Source: Pelecanus crispus
Taxonomy: Eukaryota; Chordata; Aves; Pelecaniformes; Pelecanidae
Assembly: GCF_030463565.1 (NCBI RefSeq)
Contig: NC_134648.1
Coordinates: 45,103,498-45,167,497, forward strand
Direction: 5' to 3'
DNA: 64,000 nucleotides
Part shown: positions 62,015-64,000 of the stretch, piece by piece
Position numbering within the stretch: position 1 is the first letter of the stretch
Layout of the letters: each line of letters starts with the position of its first letter
Notes under the pieces: model-generated
Told to the model about the DNA's origin: nothing
Database searches by the model: none
The model's input: only the letters and a program-made list of their open reading frames with translations
Translations under genes and position numbers: made by a program

Positions 62015-62075
62015 CTATACACACATATGTGTAGACATATACATATGCGTGTATATGTGTACATACACACACAAA
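62015..62075. repeat. alternating purine-pyrimidine (TG/CA/TA) tract
   Basis: ATACACACATATGTGTAG is followed by ACATATACATATGCGTGTAT, ATGTGTACATACACACACA. Nearly every step alternates purine and pyrimidine, and several small palindromes such as ACACATATGTGT occur. Such DNA can adopt Z-form or cruciform structure. Confidence 0.75.
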
Positions 62076-62704
62076 GAGAAAAGAAGAGTGTTTAGTTACA
62101 ATTAACACTAACTACATCCGTCGAACTTCAGCCTTCAAGTCTTAGGCAGTCCCATCTCTGCTCTAATGGTGAAGGCTGACTCGCAGACGCTCCGAAACGT
62201 CTGGCAACGTCTTTCCTAGGGAAGAACCCATTGGGGTGGGAAGGCTGCGTGCCCACCGAGGAGGGCGAAGGCCGTGTTCCCAGCTGGCTCCTTTCCCGCA
62301 ATGCCAGCAAGAAGGCCCGCTCAGCCGGAGAAGGATCCTGCCTGCCTCCCTCCACCTGCGTGGCCACGGGAGCTGCAAACCACAGGACAACAGTGAGTTT
62401 GCAGTTCTGAGTACCTGGATAGGCGGACAACTTCTAGGAGTCGTAGCTGGCCTTTGTGCAACAGTCCCCCTGTGTTTGCTTATGAAGACGTTCCTACCTT
62501 AAAGCGGAGGTGCTGGAGCAGAAGACCTGAACGGGAAGAATAACCCTAGCGTAACAGGGCATGACTTGGGGAAGTAACGTATCATATGACCATTTTCTCC
62601 CACCCAACGCACGAGCACCAAGGAGTGGGTTTACTGTCCCAGCAGGCAACGATCAGTAAACAGGACACACATTTACTGGCTGCTTGAGACTGGATCAAAG
62701 GATT

Positions 62705-62719
62705 GGGGGGGGGGGGGGG
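62705..62719 (+). repeat. 15-base poly-G run
   Basis: This is an uninterrupted G run followed by TGGCC. It lies in intron 1 of the methyltransferase-like gene, about 0.5 kb inside from the CpG island. Similar runs occur at 3634-3648 (G) and 15277-15291 (C). Confidence 0.85.
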
Positions 62720-63179
62720 TGGCCTTCAAGATTCATATCTGCAATGGCAGAATACAAATATACCCACAGACTAAGCAGCCTTTAGTCAGTTTATTCAGCA
62801 TGCCATTACGTGCCTACAGCTTTAGTGCACTGCCTATATTCAGGTTTCCCATGTCATCTTTTTGTTCAGTTGCAAATTAACAGCTTGTGCACTGACCCAC
62901 ATTTCCTTTCTTCATCTTGTCATGAGATGCTTGATTGCAGCATGTTGATGAAATTATACTGAGGCACAAACAAGAAAGTAAACAGAAAGCTATGTTAAGA
63001 TGACATTAAGCAGGGAAAGTAGTGTTTGCAAATTAGCTCAAACCGCTATTTTCAAGCCTCTGAGAGGTTGCTGTGAGCATGTGTGAAGTTGAACGAGACT
63101 AACGTCTAAAAATCTCTAGATAAGCCAGGAGCAGAGCACCTCCGTATGACCTCTGACGTTTCACGCTGGAGAGTTTAAG

Positions 63180-64000
63180 AGGTTACCACCCCGGCTGTCT
63201 GTCCTGCTCTTCTGCGGGGAGCGACTGCCCCTGCAGCACAGCCGCCAGAACGCCCACAAGCCCGCACCCCCAAGCGTGCCATCAGCTGCAGTTCAGACGG
63301 ACAGACAGCCTGCCGACTACGGCGGCTGAGACAGGCGGCCGGCGCCGACGGACAGCTCCAGGCACAGCCCCCCCCCGCCCACCGCCGCAGAGGGCGGGCG
63401 GGCGGCACCGGAGGGGCTGCCCGTGGCTGGCTCCGGGCCCGCCCTGCCCCCCCCGCCGAGCACCGCAAGCCACGCCGGCTGTGCCGCCCGCTGCCGGGCA
63501 GCCCCCTCGCCCCGGCCAGGCCCCGCCGGGTCGCGGCGCGCCAGGCGGCTCCGTAACGGACGGCCCGGGGCCGGGGGCTGCCGGCCGGTACCCGCCTAGG
63601 CCGAGCGCCCGCCCGGCGAGCGACGCGCCCCGGCCCGGGCTCGGCTCCCCTCAGCCCGGCCACCGTGAGGCGGGCAGGCGCTCGGCCCCGCGGGGGAGGG
63701 ACGCCCCCCCCGCCCTGGCTGCCGCAGCGCCCCCTCCGCCTCGCCTCCCCTCGCCGGCGAGGCTTTCCCGCAGGCCGGCCGCCGGCCCGGCACCGGGGGA
63801 GCACACCCGTAACGCGACGGGGCGGCCAGGCCCACAGCTCCTGAGAGCGACTCGCCCGGCCGGGGCGCGGCTCAGGCCCGCTGCGCCCACCGGGCCTCCC
63901 CCCGCGCTCGGGGCCCCGCCGGCTGCCGGGCGGCGGCAGCGGCAGCCGGGGCGCAGCGCCCGGGCCGGGCCGGGCCGCGCTTACTGGTGTTGCGCATCCA
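63180..64000. promoter_or_regulatory. CpG island at the 5' end of the methyltransferase-like gene
   Basis: GC and CpG content rises sharply from about 63180 to the window edge, with repeated CCGCCC, CGGGCC and GGGCCGGGCC strings. It covers the exon 1 donor and therefore the start of intron 1, and marks a constitutive promoter probably centred just outside the window. Minus-strand open frames in it (up to 209 codons at 63175-63804) are GC artefacts lying in the intron. Confidence 0.82.
63985..63997 (-). CDS. methyltransferase-like gene, exon 1 (partial or start)
   Basis: On the minus strand the window edge reads TGG ATG CGC AAC ACC A, then the donor GTAAGC. The ATG at 63997-63995 opens in the frame that joins exon 2 through a split codon (A/AT), giving MRNTN followed by DFDELVV. 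With this start the protein has 273 residues and all seven junctions keep phase. The codon before the ATG, TGG, is also open, so translation may begin farther upstream beyond the window. Confidence 0.7.

Larger units (their letters stand above)
52656..63984 (-). other. intron 1 of the methyltransferase-like gene
   Basis: This intron is about 11.3 kb, the largest of the gene, from the GTAAGC donor at 63984 to the TTTACAG acceptor at 52656. It contains an old CR1 copy (about 53419-53880), a dinucleotide-type tract at 62015-62075, a 15-base G run at 62705-62719 and the inner part of the CpG island from about 63180. Alternative first exons in it cannot be excluded. Confidence 0.6.

Noticed and set aside
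63175..63804. 209-codon minus-strand open frame at the right edge
   Set aside because: It falls inside intron 1 and the CpG island of the methyltransferase-like gene and reads as Arg/Gly/Ala-rich noise.
1..64000. CRISPR array, insertion sequence, operon or riboswitch
   Set aside because: No regularly spaced direct repeats, transposase frames or bacterial signals; introns, CR1 and CpG islands show vertebrate nuclear DNA.

Overview
The window looks like avian nuclear DNA. It carries CR1 LINE fragments with bird-type 3' ends (the TTGATGATCTTAAAGGTC block followed by repeated ATTCTATG octamers), old MIR-like SINE remnants, long homopolymer runs, and two strong CpG islands each holding a first or near-first exon of a minus-strand gene. 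Coding density is very low, and nearly all open frames here are chance or GC-driven. I see no bacterial, organellar or CRISPR-type features.

Layout. (1) Positions 1-7282 are intron 1 of BAZ1A (minus strand). Its ATG exon lies at 7283-7395 inside a CpG island of about 2.5 kb (about 6350-8850). The peptide matches the start of the ACF1/BAZ1A chromatin remodeller subunit, and the exon ends in a GTAAGA donor. Later BAZ1A exons lie to the left, outside the window. (2) Positions about 8900-40600 form a roughly 32-kb interval with no gene I can support. It holds a detached GC-rich patch (about 15600-16700), fragments of two old foldback repeat families, CR1 and MIR remnants and microsatellites. (3) Positions 40626-63997 hold one minus-strand gene, assembled here from eight coding pieces joined at GT/AG sites with fully consistent reading phase. 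It encodes a protein of 273 residues counted from the only visible ATG, with a class I S-adenosylmethionine methyltransferase core. Its 5' end sits in a second CpG island (about 63180-64000) and may continue past the window edge.

The methyltransferase-like gene is the main discovery. I cannot assign a gene symbol. Its signatures are a VVVDVGSRLG motif I, a GVEMN acidic motif, a VVVMNNVFEYF strand, and a CxxC-containing N-terminal region. In human, BAZ1A is on 14q13 with SRP54 as the next well-known gene on that side, so this gene occupies the interval before SRP54 would be expected. BAZ1A (chromatin spacing) and the methyltransferase share only proximity and orientation; nothing in the sequence shows a functional link.
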